Source of the DNA: Stromatinia cepivora
Lineage: Eukaryota; Ascomycota; Leotiomycetes; Helotiales; Sclerotiniaceae
Length of the DNA: 64,000 nucleotides
Direction: 5' to 3'
NCBI GenBank assembly: GCA_014898415.1
Contig: RCTD01000012.1
Span: 930,001 to 994,000 of the forward strand
The notes below the pieces were generated by a model that searched no databases, was not told where the DNA came from, and saw nothing but the letters and a program-made list of their open reading frames with translations. Shown piece after piece: positions 48,950-62,087 of the stretch. Position 1 is the stretch's first letter, and every line of letters begins with the position of its first letter. The position numbers and the translations under genes are program-made.

Positions 48950-51900
48950 TATACAATATATTTACTATCATTATAACCCTTGTAAATAAGAATATCAAGA
49001 TTAATAGTATTATCGATTCGGGATCGACAATCAATATAATAAACCTGAAAATTGCAAAAGAATTGGGATTTATAATATACGAATATAAAACAATAATGAT
49101 CACCCCTAATAAAAATACTACCATCTTATATAGATTAATTAAAGATATAAAAATCAATTTTAAAGGAATTAAGAATATTATCGATATTTTTGTTTTAAAT
49201 AATATTAAAGATTTATTACTACTAGAAATACTATATTTGTTTATAAAAAAGATTAATTTTGAATATAAAAAAAATGAACAGATTGTATAGGTTATTGATG
49301 ATAATAATATTAATAAAACTGATTGCTAAACGATTGAATCAAAATGTAAAGCAAATATTATAAAGATTAATCTTGAAAAACCGGAAAAAGAATAAATAAT
49401 ATAAATCCTAGGGATTATACCAATAATCTTCCAAAAATTCTAAATGCTATCAAAAGTAAAAGGAAATTTGAAGAATTCGTTAAAAACTATTTCCTAAAAC
49501 TTCTAATTAGCATTCCAAATTTTAAAATAGTTTTAAATTCTGTAAAGCTTAGTATAGATATTATTCGAATTGATTTAAACTTTGATATCGAAAATATATT
49601 TGATTATATTAAGAATTCAAAATTAAAGGGATTTCAGGAATACTTTGTTGCTAATAATATTCATCTCGATTTGGAAGAATTTAGAATAGAAAACAATGCT
49701 TAAAAGAAATTAATCAATATCAAATACGAAATTCTCGTTTCAATCAATAATATATATAAGAAAAAGAAGGACAAAATAAAACCCTCAAACGAAACAAAAT
49801 ATATTGATAAAGAAATCCCAAAAGGTAACTCTAATTAATTGGAATTGAAATATACAAAACATTCTAAATATTAACCATTAAATTTCTTTTCGAAATATTT
49901 AATATCATATTTCAATATTAGACTTGAAGGTTTTCGATTGATATAAGAACATTTAGTATTATTAAATATCGAAAATATATTTTGGAAATATAAAAAGGAA
50001 TTTCTCTTTATATTATTACAAAATCGAAAAGCAATATTAGTTTTTAATTAAACAGAAGTTAACAATATTAAATTTTCAATTGCTTCATTATAGATTATTA
50101 AAATAATATTATATAAAATCTAATAAATTTTTGGTTTTGTATTTCCTAAAGCTCTTTTATTAATAATTATCGAAATAATAAAAGATTATATCAAATAAAA
50201 TATATTAAAAAAAGAAAAAGGATTATACCAAAATCTTTGGTATTTAATTAAAAAAAGTAAGGTTAATAAATACTATATCATTATTGTAATAATAAAAGTA
50301 AATATTGTAATCCTACAAGATACAAATATACCTTCAAATTTAAAGGAATTTGTTGAATAAATAATTAAATATTCATTAATATCTTTAATTAACTTTTTCT
50401 CTAGATATAATCAAATATTTTTAAATAAAAAGAATAGAAATATTATTGTTATTATAACCCCTTTTGATCTAATAAAATTCATTACTCTATTATAAAGAAT
50501 TACTAATTCGATTATTCAATTTGCAAGGATTATATCAAAAATATTATAAAATATTATATTTAATATTGCTATATTTTATTTGGATAATATTGAAATTAAA
50601 GATTCCAGAACTCGATATAATAAAACTAAAATTGAATCTGGATTAAGGAAATTCGTTATCAAGTATTTAAAAAACCTGGATATTATAATAGAATATATTG
50701 AATATACAGGATATATTATTAATATTAAATCCAAATAGTATTATAATGGAATCCGAATTGTAAACTATTATACCAATTCTGAAGGAAGAAGTTCTGATAT
50801 TACCAAAATTATTAAGATATTTGAATAATCATTTTGCTCGAATGATTATGAAATTAGAATATTCTTTGGAGTATATATCTTTTATCGATTTTAAATAAAG
50901 AATTTCATTATTATTATAAAGCTTTTTTATACATTATTAAAGAAAGATATAGAATTTATTTAAATTATTAATTATAATATTATAATAATCTTATTGAAAG
51001 ACAAATTAATTTCAGCCCTAATCTTTCTTCTATTAATTTATTTATCTAAAATCGAAATCATTATATTCATTATCGATATTAATTTGATAGAATAAGAAGC
51101 TATTCTAGGTTAGATATACAATGATAAGTTTTGTATTGTTATTAAATATGAAAATAATATATAGAATTATATTAAATAGAATTATAATATCATTAAAAGA
51201 GAATACAAAGGAATATTTAAAGCTTTACAAAAATACAAAAGAAATTTTTATAATATTCATTTCCTTTTAAAAATTGATATAAATATATTTATAGTTCAAC
51301 TAAATAAAATAATTATAAATTTATTTAATACTTTGATTATAAAATAGATTATTTAAATCAAGCTTTTCGATTTTGATATTAAATATATTTCTGGAAACAA
51401 AAACATTACTATAGATGTTCTATTACAATAACCATAAATTACTTCAGATAATATTGATAAAGAATATAAAAAAGATATTGATGATTCGATTATTATAGAC
51501 TTGAATTTATTACAAATAGATTTGATAATGAATATAAATAACTCCAAAATTTTAAGATCGTTTCAAATTTTGGAAAGTGGAAATGAAAGGATACAAATGA
51601 TCATTTAATATATTATTATATTATAGAAATCTAAAAATATATTAATAAAGGATTAATAAGTTTTCAAAAAAGAAACTTTCAATTTCTATATAAAGGATCG
51701 TTATCTATTCAAAATCCAGGGAGACGGATTATCTTTCGCCTATATAATAACAAATAACGATCTAATCGAAAAAGCAAAAATTATAATTCGAATATATAAA
51801 GAATTGGATTATAAAAATCTAAAATCATTGTATACTAAAATATATAATTATTATTGATAAAATAGGATATACAAAAATATAAAAAATTGAATGATTTCTT

Positions 51901-52680
51901 ATTCTATTTGTTAATTCAGATTATTTAAATAAATAAATGAATTAATAATTACCATTTAGACTTTAAGTATTTGATATAAAGTTGATATGAATATTACAAA
52001 AATGCTTAATGATTATGGATTTAAATATCTTATTATTTTACAAAAAGATCTGAATAGTTGGATAGAAATTAAAACTTTACAGAATACTATTTCGGAAGTG
52101 ATTGCTAAATTCCTTTATAAAATAATTTATCGTTATAATCTTTTTGAAGAAATCATTATAAATAAAAGGCCTAAAAACAAAAATGCTATATTTGCTTATT
52201 ACAAAAAATATGGAATCGATAAAATCAAAATATCAATTTATCATTCATAAATCAATAAAATAATAGAAAAAAATCATTATTCTATTATAAAAGCATTTTC
52301 CCGTTTATTACAAAAAAAATATAAATAATCTGAATAATTGGAAACAATATTATTCATTAATCGTATTTCAATTCATAAATTAATAAATAAAACATCATTT
52401 GAATTAATCTATAAATAAAAAGTTATATTGCCCTTTGAAATTATATATATGATTTAGAGGATTCTTAATTAAGAAAATATATAAATCTAGAAAGATTTAT
52501 TGATTATTAAAATATAACAATTAAAAATATTAAATAAAGATATTAAGGAAATAATTCTTTGTAAACAATATTACAAAAAAAATAATAAACTTTGATATAA
52601 TTTCGATTACAAAATATTAAATAAAAATATTCGAGTTAGAGATATAATTCTATATTATAATTTTTAATCAAAAATTGATA
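48950..52680 (+). pseudogene. Gypsy D protease, RT, RNase H and integrase, dead
   Basis: The protease has an intact IIDSGSTINIIN active-site loop (49006-49041) in a frame open at 49063-49290 (KELGFIIYEYKTIMITPNKN). RT is about 50060-51000: NIPSNLKEFVE, SRYNQIFL, TPFDLIKF, then YLDNIEIKDSRTRYN. The family has IDDI, and the second Asp is Asn (50586-50588). RNase H is about 51010-51460 (REYKGIFKALQKYKRNFYNI; LFDFDIKYISGNKN). Integrase is about 51700-52430, with an 87-codon open piece at 51987-52250 (YLIILQKDLNSWIEIKTLQN; family LVVDGGPENK appears as IIINKRPKNK), then IEKNHYSI with the Glu kept. The C-terminal part runs to about 52680. This RT/RNase H/integrase style (whole-chain YESR/REC-GLLKALKK, VDGGPENK) is a known fungal gypsy subgroup. 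Confidence 0.9.
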
Positions 52681-52699
52681 TATTTTGTAATACAAAACT

Positions 52700-55600
52700 T
52701 ATTTTCAAATAATATAGATTTTATAAAGTAATAAAGAAATTGAAGAGTTTTTCCATATATATTTTTAAAGAAATGAATAATATCTTATTTAATAGAATCT
52801 ATATAAATATCTATTTCAAAAAATATATTTTGTATTTAAATCTTTTTGTAAATAATAATTCTAAAGATTTATATAAATAGATAAATCAAAAAAATCAAAT
52901 TTTTAAATATTTATAATTTTTCAAATAAAAGATAATAAATAATTAAGAATTATTCTTTATTCAATTATAAAACGATATAGAATTAAAAAAAAGAAAGTAA
53001 ATATAACAAACCAAAAAGGAATTGTTATTATAAATTTCTAATTATCAATTAAGAAATTCGATAAAGAAAACCTTATAATCTTTGGAAAAAGAAGAATATT
53101 TGAATCCTTTTTGAAAAAACTTATTATACTATGGATTTCGTTTTTGAACAATTTGCAAATAATTTCTGAACAATACTTGAATAATTTAATATTTTCTTTT
53201 TAAATCTATTCTTTCTAAGAATTTGATTTAAAATTATTAACTCTTTATTTATATTCATTTTATCATTTATACAAACTTTTATTTAAGTTTTGATATAATA
53301 TTTAAAAAAGAATCTAATCAAATTATAATTTTTTATTTTATTAACAATAATATCCCTTTTCTTATCCAATACAAAAATCATTCTTTTAATAATAAAATCG
53401 AAATATTTATATTTATTGAAACTTTTGAAATTAAAAAAAAATATAATATTCTTGAGTAATGGTTTAATTATTCTATAAATATTGCTGATTTCATTAAAGA
53501 TTTTGTAAATGAAATAAAAGATCAGATTGAAGATCAGAAATTTTATAAAACAATTGGTTTCTTCAAAATCAATTATTTTATTAAAAACAATAATACAATT
53601 TAATTTATCAAACAATATTATAATAGAATTAAAGAAAATCTTAAAAATCTTGAAAAAATTTGAATAATTATTTAAAGAAAAACTTTCATTTATCTTTAAT
53701 CGAAAAATATAAATTTAAATAGTATTTCAATAAAAACGAATATAATCTATTATACTTTTCACTTCAATCTTTAAATCCTTATAAAGTTTCTGAACAAATA
53801 TATAACCGAATACTTTATACAAAAAAAAGATAAAGGAATTAAAAAGTATAATTCTACAGATTTCTATATTATATATAAATTTATTACAAAAATTGATACA
53901 AAGAATAAAAAAGATTAAATACCTTTTCCTTACAATCTTATACAGAATCCTATCCTTAAAATCTATAAACTTATTTTTAATAATCTCGGATTTCTAAAAA
54001 AATATTATAAAAACGAAAATCTCTTTAAAGTTCAATAAAAGAATAAGTTTATCTATGAAATAATTATCATAAAAACTACTCTAATATTCTTCAATAATGA
54101 TAATGATGAAAAGGAATTTAATACTAAAAAACGATTGGAAATAATTGCTACACTAGATACTCCTTATATACGCCAATTTCTCCACTCCTAAACGATTATA
54201 TCAATTTCGGAATTTATAATTATAAATATCGATAAATAGGAAAAGAAAGATTATCATTTTGATTTTTCGAAAAAAGCTCTTTTTCATTTATCTATTTTGA
54301 ATAGATTTATATTTTATCATTATGTAATTGATTATAATACTGAGTTTATTTCAAATGATAATAATTCAATCTTTAATAATTTTAAGATGATCTTAAATTC
54401 TTTATAGAAACTGAAAAGCTGTTTTTGTAATTTAAATTATTAATTTGAAAAAGGATAATATTCTTTAATGAACGATGAATATATTACCGATCAAATAAAA
54501 TGGAAAATTGTTGTATTATTGGGAAAGCAAATCATTATGGATACTTTATACATATATCATTTGTATACCCTGATAAAACTCTTCAACCTAAAATCGAAGT
54601 ATATTTCGATTAAAGAACTACAAAATAGATTGATTATTATTACTAGGAACCGAGAATATATTGATGAAATGAAATTGATAAGGATATTCTATCCTTGATT
54701 CTATCCGTATCAATTTTTGACTTTAGAATAATCAAAGTAAACCTTTGGTCCTAATCGATTCGGCTTTATAGAAAGTTTCTATTCCTTTGATTTTAATAAA
54801 GTTCTTAAAAATAATCTTCTTTTATTAAAATCATTAAATAAAGAATCCTTTAAGAATCAATTTACCTTATATATCCCTTTATTTCAATATATTTTCAAAC
54901 AAAAAGATAAATTCGATTTATAAAATATTTACAAAGATGTTTTCGCTATTTACAAATAGTATTTCTACGAAATCTTTAAAGAAGGCTTACTTCCGAATTA
55001 CTACTTTTCAATTATTCAATTCCTTTTAAGATATGATTCTGCTTTGTAATATACTATTATCCATATTCGGAAGAATAAAGAATTCTATTTTGTATCAATA
55101 TCTTTATTTATATTACATTTTCCTAATTATAATAAGAAATTTAATCTTTGTTATTCCTTTTTTGATCTTTTCTATCTAACTTCCAAAAATAAACAAAAAG
55201 AAATTTCAAAAAGAATGATTATTGTAATCGATCTTTCTAAATCAAAGAAATCGATTAAAAGCTCCTATAAAAAATATCAAATTCTTGTTTCTTATAAATT
55301 AAATAACAATGATAATTTAATTCGAGAATTTCTAAAAAAGTATTTTTTCATTTGTTAATTATAATATAATCTTGATTGGATAACAAAAAAGGAAGTTTTC
55401 CAAAAGGCCGAATGAAAGAATCAGTTTCGTTGAAGGATCCTGATTAGATTTGAATCCCGAATAATTATAATTTGATTAAATATCATTTTGAGATATACTA
55501 ATTCTTTTGAATCCTATAGATCGATTTTGGTATCGATCTTTTATCTAATTGTAATTTCGAATAAAAAGAATATAGAGGATAATAGTTTTTACAAAAACCT

Positions 55601-56460
55601 TCGGAGATCTTTTCAAAATCAGATTGTTCTTTTTGAATTAAACAAACTTAATGGAAAAGGCCTTTATATCCTCTGACCCTTTTTTCTTAATATCAATTTT
55701 GTTCTACAAAATCATTTTTCTATAGTCCTTTTAGAATATTTATTTTGGGATTTTAATATTGTAAAAGGAATAACAAATAGATTGTTTGAAATTAATAATA
55801 ATGAATTCAAGTTTTAATATAAACAATAATATAATCTTATAATAACAAATCTGATCATCCAATTTGAAGTATTCCAAAACAAAAAAAAACAATAAAGAAA
55901 TCGATCATTATTTGTAAATTATAATATACTTTTACAAAGACAAAAAGCTTTTCGCAATAAGAACCTCAAAGATAATGAATTTCCTGATAAAGAAAACACT
56001 AACAATTGGAAGGTTGTGAATCTAATTAACAAAGAATCCTTTATTAGGAAACCTCAATCTATATTAAAGAAATTTATTAGAAAAGGAAAAGAAATCGCAA
56101 AACGAAAACTGATTCAAAATCAATCTGTAATGTTATTCAATCCATCCCCAACTGGATTTTTTGGAATACAAGGTACTATTTCAATCCCTGATACAGATTG
56201 TAAACCAAATAAAAAACAAATGAATCGCCTTTTAGTAAAGAAATCTTCTGCGAGATTTAATAATAAAAGAAAAGATCACCCCTCCAATATTAAGCAAAAA
56301 CCTGTAATATTAAAAGTCCTTATTCATTATTCAAATTATATTCAAGAATTATTAAAAAGTCCGATTACAAGTATAAAGTTTGTTGCGAAATATCCAATTA
56401 AATATCCAAGAAAAACCAGAGATGAAAAGGACAATGAAAATGCTTCTTAAAAACTTGAAA
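52700..56460 (+). pseudogene. Extra ORF region of gypsy D, unknown product
   Basis: About 3.7 kb between integrase and the 3' LTR reads in the plus direction with stops mainly at Gln positions. Pieces include NEIKDQIEDQKFYKTIGFF (about 53520), FFNNDNDEKEFNTKKRLEII (about 54090), an open 76-codon stretch 54468-54698 (MNDEYITDQIKWKIVVLLGK), FGFIESFYSFDF (about 54760), a 62-codon piece 55488-55676, and the 144-codon frame 56016-56450. That last frame reads VMLFNPSPTGFFGIQGTISI, KSSARFNNKRKDHPS and FVAKYPIKYPRKTRDEKDNE. Many Leu/Ser/Phe probably replace Pro, so the original was likely Pro- and acid-rich and disordered. I recognise no envelope, chromodomain or enzyme. It may be one or two ORFs, an element-specific extra gene, or an unrecognised insertion (no terminal repeats seen). 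Confidence 0.45.
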
Positions 56461-56668
56461 TTCTTATCGAATTTAATAAAAAAGTAATAAAAGCAGATTT
56501 GGATCAATGAAAACCTAAAATATATTATTTTTTTAAAACAATCTTAAAAATTACTCACTGCTTTAATTTACTGATATTCTAATTGATTTTTCTTAACCTA
56601 ATTGTTTTTTGATTTCTTTGGTTTTTATTTTTTATAATTATCCTAAAGCCAAATAGAATATATATTCT

Positions 56669-56682
56669 AGAAAAAAAAAAGG
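56669..56682 (+). other. Gypsy D polypurine tract
   Basis: AGAAAAAAAAAAGG directly before the 3' LTR; this fixes the orientation of gypsy D as plus. Confidence 0.8.
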
Positions 56683-56974
56683 TATAAAAAAGTTGGAATA
56701 TCAAAACCTAACACATAACTAATTTGTAATTATATAATCATATAACTCTTTATAATTAAATATAAAAAAGAATTTTATTCTCCTCTCTTTGAAAGAAATC
56801 AATCGTTTTTCTACTAATCTTTTTGTACCCCATTTATATACAACCCAAATCATTATCTAAACCTACTAGTTTTACTATTTGAAACCTCTACAATATAATC
56901 TGATCAATTCCAATTCCCATTTCCCCTTACAGCGTGCTATCGGGACGCATATATCTCGACCTACCTCCCTCACA
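56683..56974 (+). repeat. Gypsy D 3' LTR
   Basis: 292 bp. The inner end is mutated (TATAAAAAAGTTGGAATATC); the outer end is intact (ACAGCGTGCTATCGGGACGC, CTACCTCCCTCACA). Confidence 0.94.
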
Positions 56975-56978
56975 ATAA

Positions 56979-59900
56979 TCTGAATATTATTTATAAAGAA
57001 AAGAATTATAATAATATACTTTGGGTTAATATATAAATACAATTCCTCCTTATATTATACTAATTCTAACTTTTCGAATATCTGAATGAAATCCCTAAAC
57101 TATATAATTAAGGAATCTTATAGATCATATAAAACTCAATCGATTATAATATTTTTATTTAAGATTTTGTATTCATTAAATAAATAATATATAATTAAAA
57201 TATCGGAAGGATTATATAAAATATTAATGAAAATATTGATTATATCGTATTACTTAATTTCGAGATTGTATTTAACGATAATTGTTATTACAATTCGGAA
57301 TGATCGATCTATTAGTATAATAGTATAAATAATCTCAATAATACTTTTAGCCTAAAGATCTCTTTATATTATTAAATATAAATAACAATAAATGATTAGA
57401 TCTTGATCATTACATTTATATATAAATATCTATTAAAAAAAAATCGATTTTATAAATTCCGATCCAAAATCGATTTTATACCAAGTTTTCCTAACCTTAA
57501 AATTATCAATCTTAAGATTATAGTTTTATTTGAATCAATATTTTATTTGATGATCTTTTAATTAATAATAAAAACAAGGTAATTTTGAAATTATAAATGT
57601 ATGAATTCGAGGAAGTAATATTGTTTATAATCCATTAATTATAGATTAAATAGAAAGTAATAATGGTTTTGCTTTAATTCTAATAATAATTATATTATAA
57701 ATTATTACAAATTGAAAATATTTTTTTATATTATCTATTTTTTATTAATCAGACCAGAATATAAAATGAAAATTGTTTAAATGAAATAATCCCATTAAAT
57801 CTATTCTTTGAAATATAATAGTTTTTATATAAAATTCAATATTGAAATCGTTTTTTTTTGATAGTATTATTATATATATAATTGCCTTCATATATATATT
57901 GATTGTTCTAGGATACAAAAATCAAATGATTCCCAAAAGAGAAATAACTTCGAATAATAATTATATAATTGAAACTTAAATAGATTGATTTAAGCCCTAA
58001 ATATTTCAATCCTTATAATACAAATTCTTTTAGGTATTTATTTAAGATTATGAATCCATAAGTTCTTTATAAATCGATTAAATAAATATATAAAGTATAA
58101 TAGTTTTTATAATAATTGGATTTCTTTTACAGAATACTTTGATTGATTATTCTAATATATATATTTCTTTTTGGAATATTGAGGTTAATTGATTAAAGTA
58201 GTCTTTGAATTACTTTCGTATATACTATAAAGAATATCGATAGTATAATTAATAGACTTATACTTTATATTCCTTATGTTAATATATTTAATGAAATTGA
58301 GATCTGTATTATTATTATGAATATTTTCTTGAATAATACCAATATTTTTATCTACAAGATATAATTGCTTTTCAATAAAAGAATCAATTTCTTTAATTTC
58401 TTTAATAAAAAAATCGATCAATATTTGTATATCTTTATTATATACCTTATCCTTATTATCTGAAGGATTAAATAGATTGAATAATCCTAGATCGATTTCT
58501 TTATTCTTATTATCACCCTTTAGATCTATATTTGCCTTCGAAATCAATTTGTTTAAAAATAATAGATCTAAAATACATTTGATGAATAAATTAAGGATTT
58601 TTCGATCCATAAAAATAGATAGATGAATGAAATCTTCATAATTGTCTTCGTTTTGAATAATCATCCTATTCATTTCGATATAATCTTATAAATCAAGGGT
58701 TTTAATAAACTATTTAAGCTTTTCTATAATATGAATATCGATTATTTGATTAATAAAATTTATATAATGAATGAATTCCTTATTGAATATTATATTTCAA
58801 ATGATAATAATTCTATCAAATTTAAATATTTATATATAATAGATCAATATATCTGGGATATAATCTATTAAATATCCAATATATATTCAAGAATTGATTT
58901 TATATTATTTTCTATTAATTCCAGTTTCTTTATTTTTATTCAAAAAGTAAATTCAGCATTTATATTTATAGATTCTGTTCTAATTGGAATAAAGATTGTT
59001 AGATATTTTCTTTACAAATAAAAGATTATCTTTACGAAAATAATTATAGAACTATATATCGAATACTTTATTAAACGATTTGAAGAATTTAGCCTTCAAA
59101 GGATTTATATTATATAAATAAATAACAATTTGTATTATTTCTATTCATAATTTATTTAATAAATCTATTATAATCCATATTTTTATTTGTTTTATAATTA
59201 TTTCTTATTCTATATATTTTGATCCTTTATTAGATTTATATATATAAGATAAGGATAATTCGAATTCAATACCTTTTTATTTAATTCATTTCTCAAATAA
59301 TATTATTCTCATAATTCCAATAACAAATATATTATTATTTTATTTGATTATTATAATCATTAAACCATATTTACAATAAATCCAGATTATAAAACTTTGA
59401 ATAATTACAAATACTTTGTTATATATTTTGTAATAGATTGAATATAAAAAGATCTTATTATAATATATTTTTTTGATCAATAGAAGTTATAATACATTAT
59501 TATATCCTTTATCGAAATCAAAAAAATCTTATTAGATTTTGTAAAAGAGTTAAGATAATTAATGATCATTTAAAATATAAGAAATGATTTGCTTTATATA
59601 AATATAAATATAATCAATATAATTGAAACGAATAATATCTTTTATTTTAATGTTTTGTATTATAAATACTAAATATTCAAAAATTTCCTTCCCCAAATAC
59701 CCAAAGTATTTATACTACATTTCATTTGTATCTTTTCTTAAAAGAAATAGATTATAAGAATAATAAAATACTTTATTTATTTTTCTATTCATTATTGAGT
59801 ATATTATAAAAGGATTGCTTATAGAGATAAATAAAAGAATACTCGAATAAATAGAAAATAATTTGTATTCTAAAAATATAAGATTTTTAATATAAATATA

Positions 59901-61700
59901 TTAAACAATTATTATATTATTTATATAATCTTCTTTACAAAAAGTATAATTATATCCTGAGAACTATAAGCCGGTTTTTTTCAATCGAACCTCCAAAACG
60001 ATATTGATATAAAAACTAGAGATAAGTATTATATTATTTAAAATCAAATCATTATTAGGATAATTTTCTCTCTTGATGATCCCTTTAATAATACAAACCC
60101 TGCATCTTAGGATTTGGAAACTGGAAATATCTGTTTTTACAAGATTATTAGGATCGAATAATCGATATCGATAATTATTCAATAAAGATATATCATTTAT
60201 AATATATATAGTATTACAATTATTAAACAAAATACTATTAAATAAATAATATATTTTCACTATTGTAGAATATACCTCTGATTGATTATATCGAGTATTT
60301 AAAATAACAATATTGATTGAAGGTCCTAAAGGATCAATAGAATTTTTCATCCATTTTCTTTTGATCTAATCAAAGTAAAATTGTTTTCATAAATGTGATT
60401 TTGTTCGATCCTTAATTGCTTATAATTCATTTTTGTTGAATATTTTTTTGAATAATGGATTGATTCTTTTAATGAATGTTAATTCTATGGCTTTATAATT
60501 GTAAATAATATAATTATAACTAATTCTATTGTTCTATTTAAATTCAATTCTATAAGAATATTTCTAGATCTTTTTGATTCCCTGATTATTTTCAGAATTG
60601 ATATTCTTTTTATTCTTTTTAGATTTTTTATCATTTTGAAAAAAAATAAATATAGAATATATTCCTTTTTTAATTTTTGGGGAAATAGAATCCTGGAAGA
60701 TTAATTCTTCAAAAACATTTTCGAATTGCTTAAATAAGAAATTGAATAATCCAAATTGATTGTTCATTTTGATTTATATAATTATAATATTTGTTTAAAT
60801 TGAAAATATCCTGATATTAACAACTTGTAGAAAAGTATTGATAATGATTTCATTTTGTATTTCAATAATTTTATATATAAAAGCTTTGGTATAGATTATA
60901 ATCCAATCTTTATATTATTTGATAAAATCGATTCTGCTGAATAAGGTTTGCGTTAAAATAGACCGATATTTTTGTAATACTATAAACTTGACAATAATTA
61001 TTATAGATATAAGTTTTCTTTTAAATATATTGATAATCGTTTTGAATGGAAGAATTATAATATTTTGATTGAAAATGAATAACTTTATAAGATGTATTTA
61101 ATCAATTAACGATTCGATTTATTTATAAATATTATAGAAAGCTTTATAATCTTATATATATTCTTGTTATCGGTATCGATACTTTAATTAGAGAAAAGCA
61201 AGTTCGGAGGAGATTTCTTGGAAAGTAATTGAGAATAAAGCAATAAATCTATTAAAAATGGATCCTGATATATTATTATTAGAATCTTTTATTTTCGTAT
61301 TTCTATTTATATTTTCCCTGAATTGGATCATTACAAAATATTCCGAGAATTCCTTTTGGTATTGAATTTGTTTCTTTTAATTGTATTTAATTTGAAGATC
61401 GATAATAAAAGGTAAAATAGATGATTTGATTAAAAATCAATCAATCTAAGTATAGATAGGTTTATTCATTAAATCGAAGTTTGGAATAGATATAGTTAAT
61501 ATAGAAACAAATAAATCATTCTTTAAATTAATTGAATCCCAGATTCCTTGAATTTGATATTTATTTTTCAAGTATAGATACTATTTTAGCTATTGAATAT
61601 AAATTATAAGAAAAAGATTATTTTAATCCTTTATTATATTGAATAAAGGTAATTGAATTAATATAAATATTGAATTATAAATAAAATAGGAATAATATTT
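56979..61700 (-). pseudogene. Copia E gag, protease, integrase and RT start, dead
   Basis: Gag region is about 61700-60560, ending in an open Lys/Asn-rich 67-codon piece (60767-60564). The protease region is an open 128-codon stretch 60350-59964 (IYIINDISLLNNYRYRL; family HVCNDRSLF; then NNIILISSFYINIVLEVRLK; family LxNVLYVPxxxxNLVS). Integrase remains lie about 59900-58750 with heavy stops. An open acidic 162-codon hinge is at 58673-58185 (NLFNPSDNKDKVYNKDIQIL). RT is about 58170-56979, with SDILIIYYLFNEYKILNK, RDFIQIFEKLELVQYKEELY and LYINPKYIIIILFFINN (family VDD). The catalytic Asp pair is Asn-Asn (56986-56991). Gypsy D sits three codons further on. Confidence 0.85.
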
Positions 61701-61777
61701 TTTAAAAATGATCCTTTAAATATTTAGTAATTATCGGATAGAAAGTTGCATAAATTAAAGGCTATTAGATTCATAAT

Positions 61778-62087
61778 TATTACAGGATAATATGATTATA
61801 GAGTATTTTCAGGGATCGGAGAATAAATGATACATATGATTAATAAAGTAAAAGAATTGAATGATTTGTTTTTGATTATATAAATCAAAAATTGTATATA
61901 TAGAACAAATGAATGATTATTTAATCGATATATACTTTAATTAGACTAGATCTTTGTTTATTAGTATATCAGGATCACCTTATCAATCGGAGAGATTGGT
62001 AAGGGCTAGAAGATCCTTCATTCCGATTGGAAAGCATACGCTTTGATTCTTTATAAGATATAGGGGATCACAGGGCTTTCCGTGACA
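61778..62087 (-). repeat. Copia E 5' LTR
   Basis: 310 bp. The outer (right) end is intact (GATCACAGGGCTTTCCGTGACA in two parts: GATCACAGGGC, TTTCCGTGACA); the inner (left) end is mutated (TATTACAGGATAATATGAT). Confidence 0.94.

Larger units (their letters stand above)
45758..56974 (+). mobile_element. Gypsy D: giant Ty3/gypsy element, 11217 bp
   Basis: 292-bp LTRs (TGTGAG...CTCACA type ends) at 45758-46049 and 56683-56974. A purine tract AGAAAAAAAAAAGG (56669-56682) precedes the 3' LTR. The flank shares ATAA (45754-45757 and 56975-56978). It is inserted in copia E pol, and removing it restores the copia E frame. Gag-PR-RT-RH-IN occupies about 46.4-52.7 kb; a further 3.7 kb follows before the 3' LTR. 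Confidence 0.93.
42569..62087 (-). mobile_element. Copia E: Ty1/copia element with nested gypsy D
   Basis: 310-bp LTRs at 42569-42878 and 61778-62087. In minus orientation the leader and gag follow the right LTR, and the purine tract GATTTAGGGGGTA precedes the left one. Pol is split by gypsy D. Without D it is about 8.3 kb, long for copia, with about 1.9 kb after RNase H. The flanks do not match (ATTAT left, AGCAA right), so the two LTRs may come from different insertions joined by recombination. Confidence 0.85.

Noticed and set aside
53283..53615. 110-codon minus-strand frame in gypsy D
   Set aside because: Opposite strand of the plus-oriented extra ORF region; Phe/Ile/Asn composition typical of a shadow.
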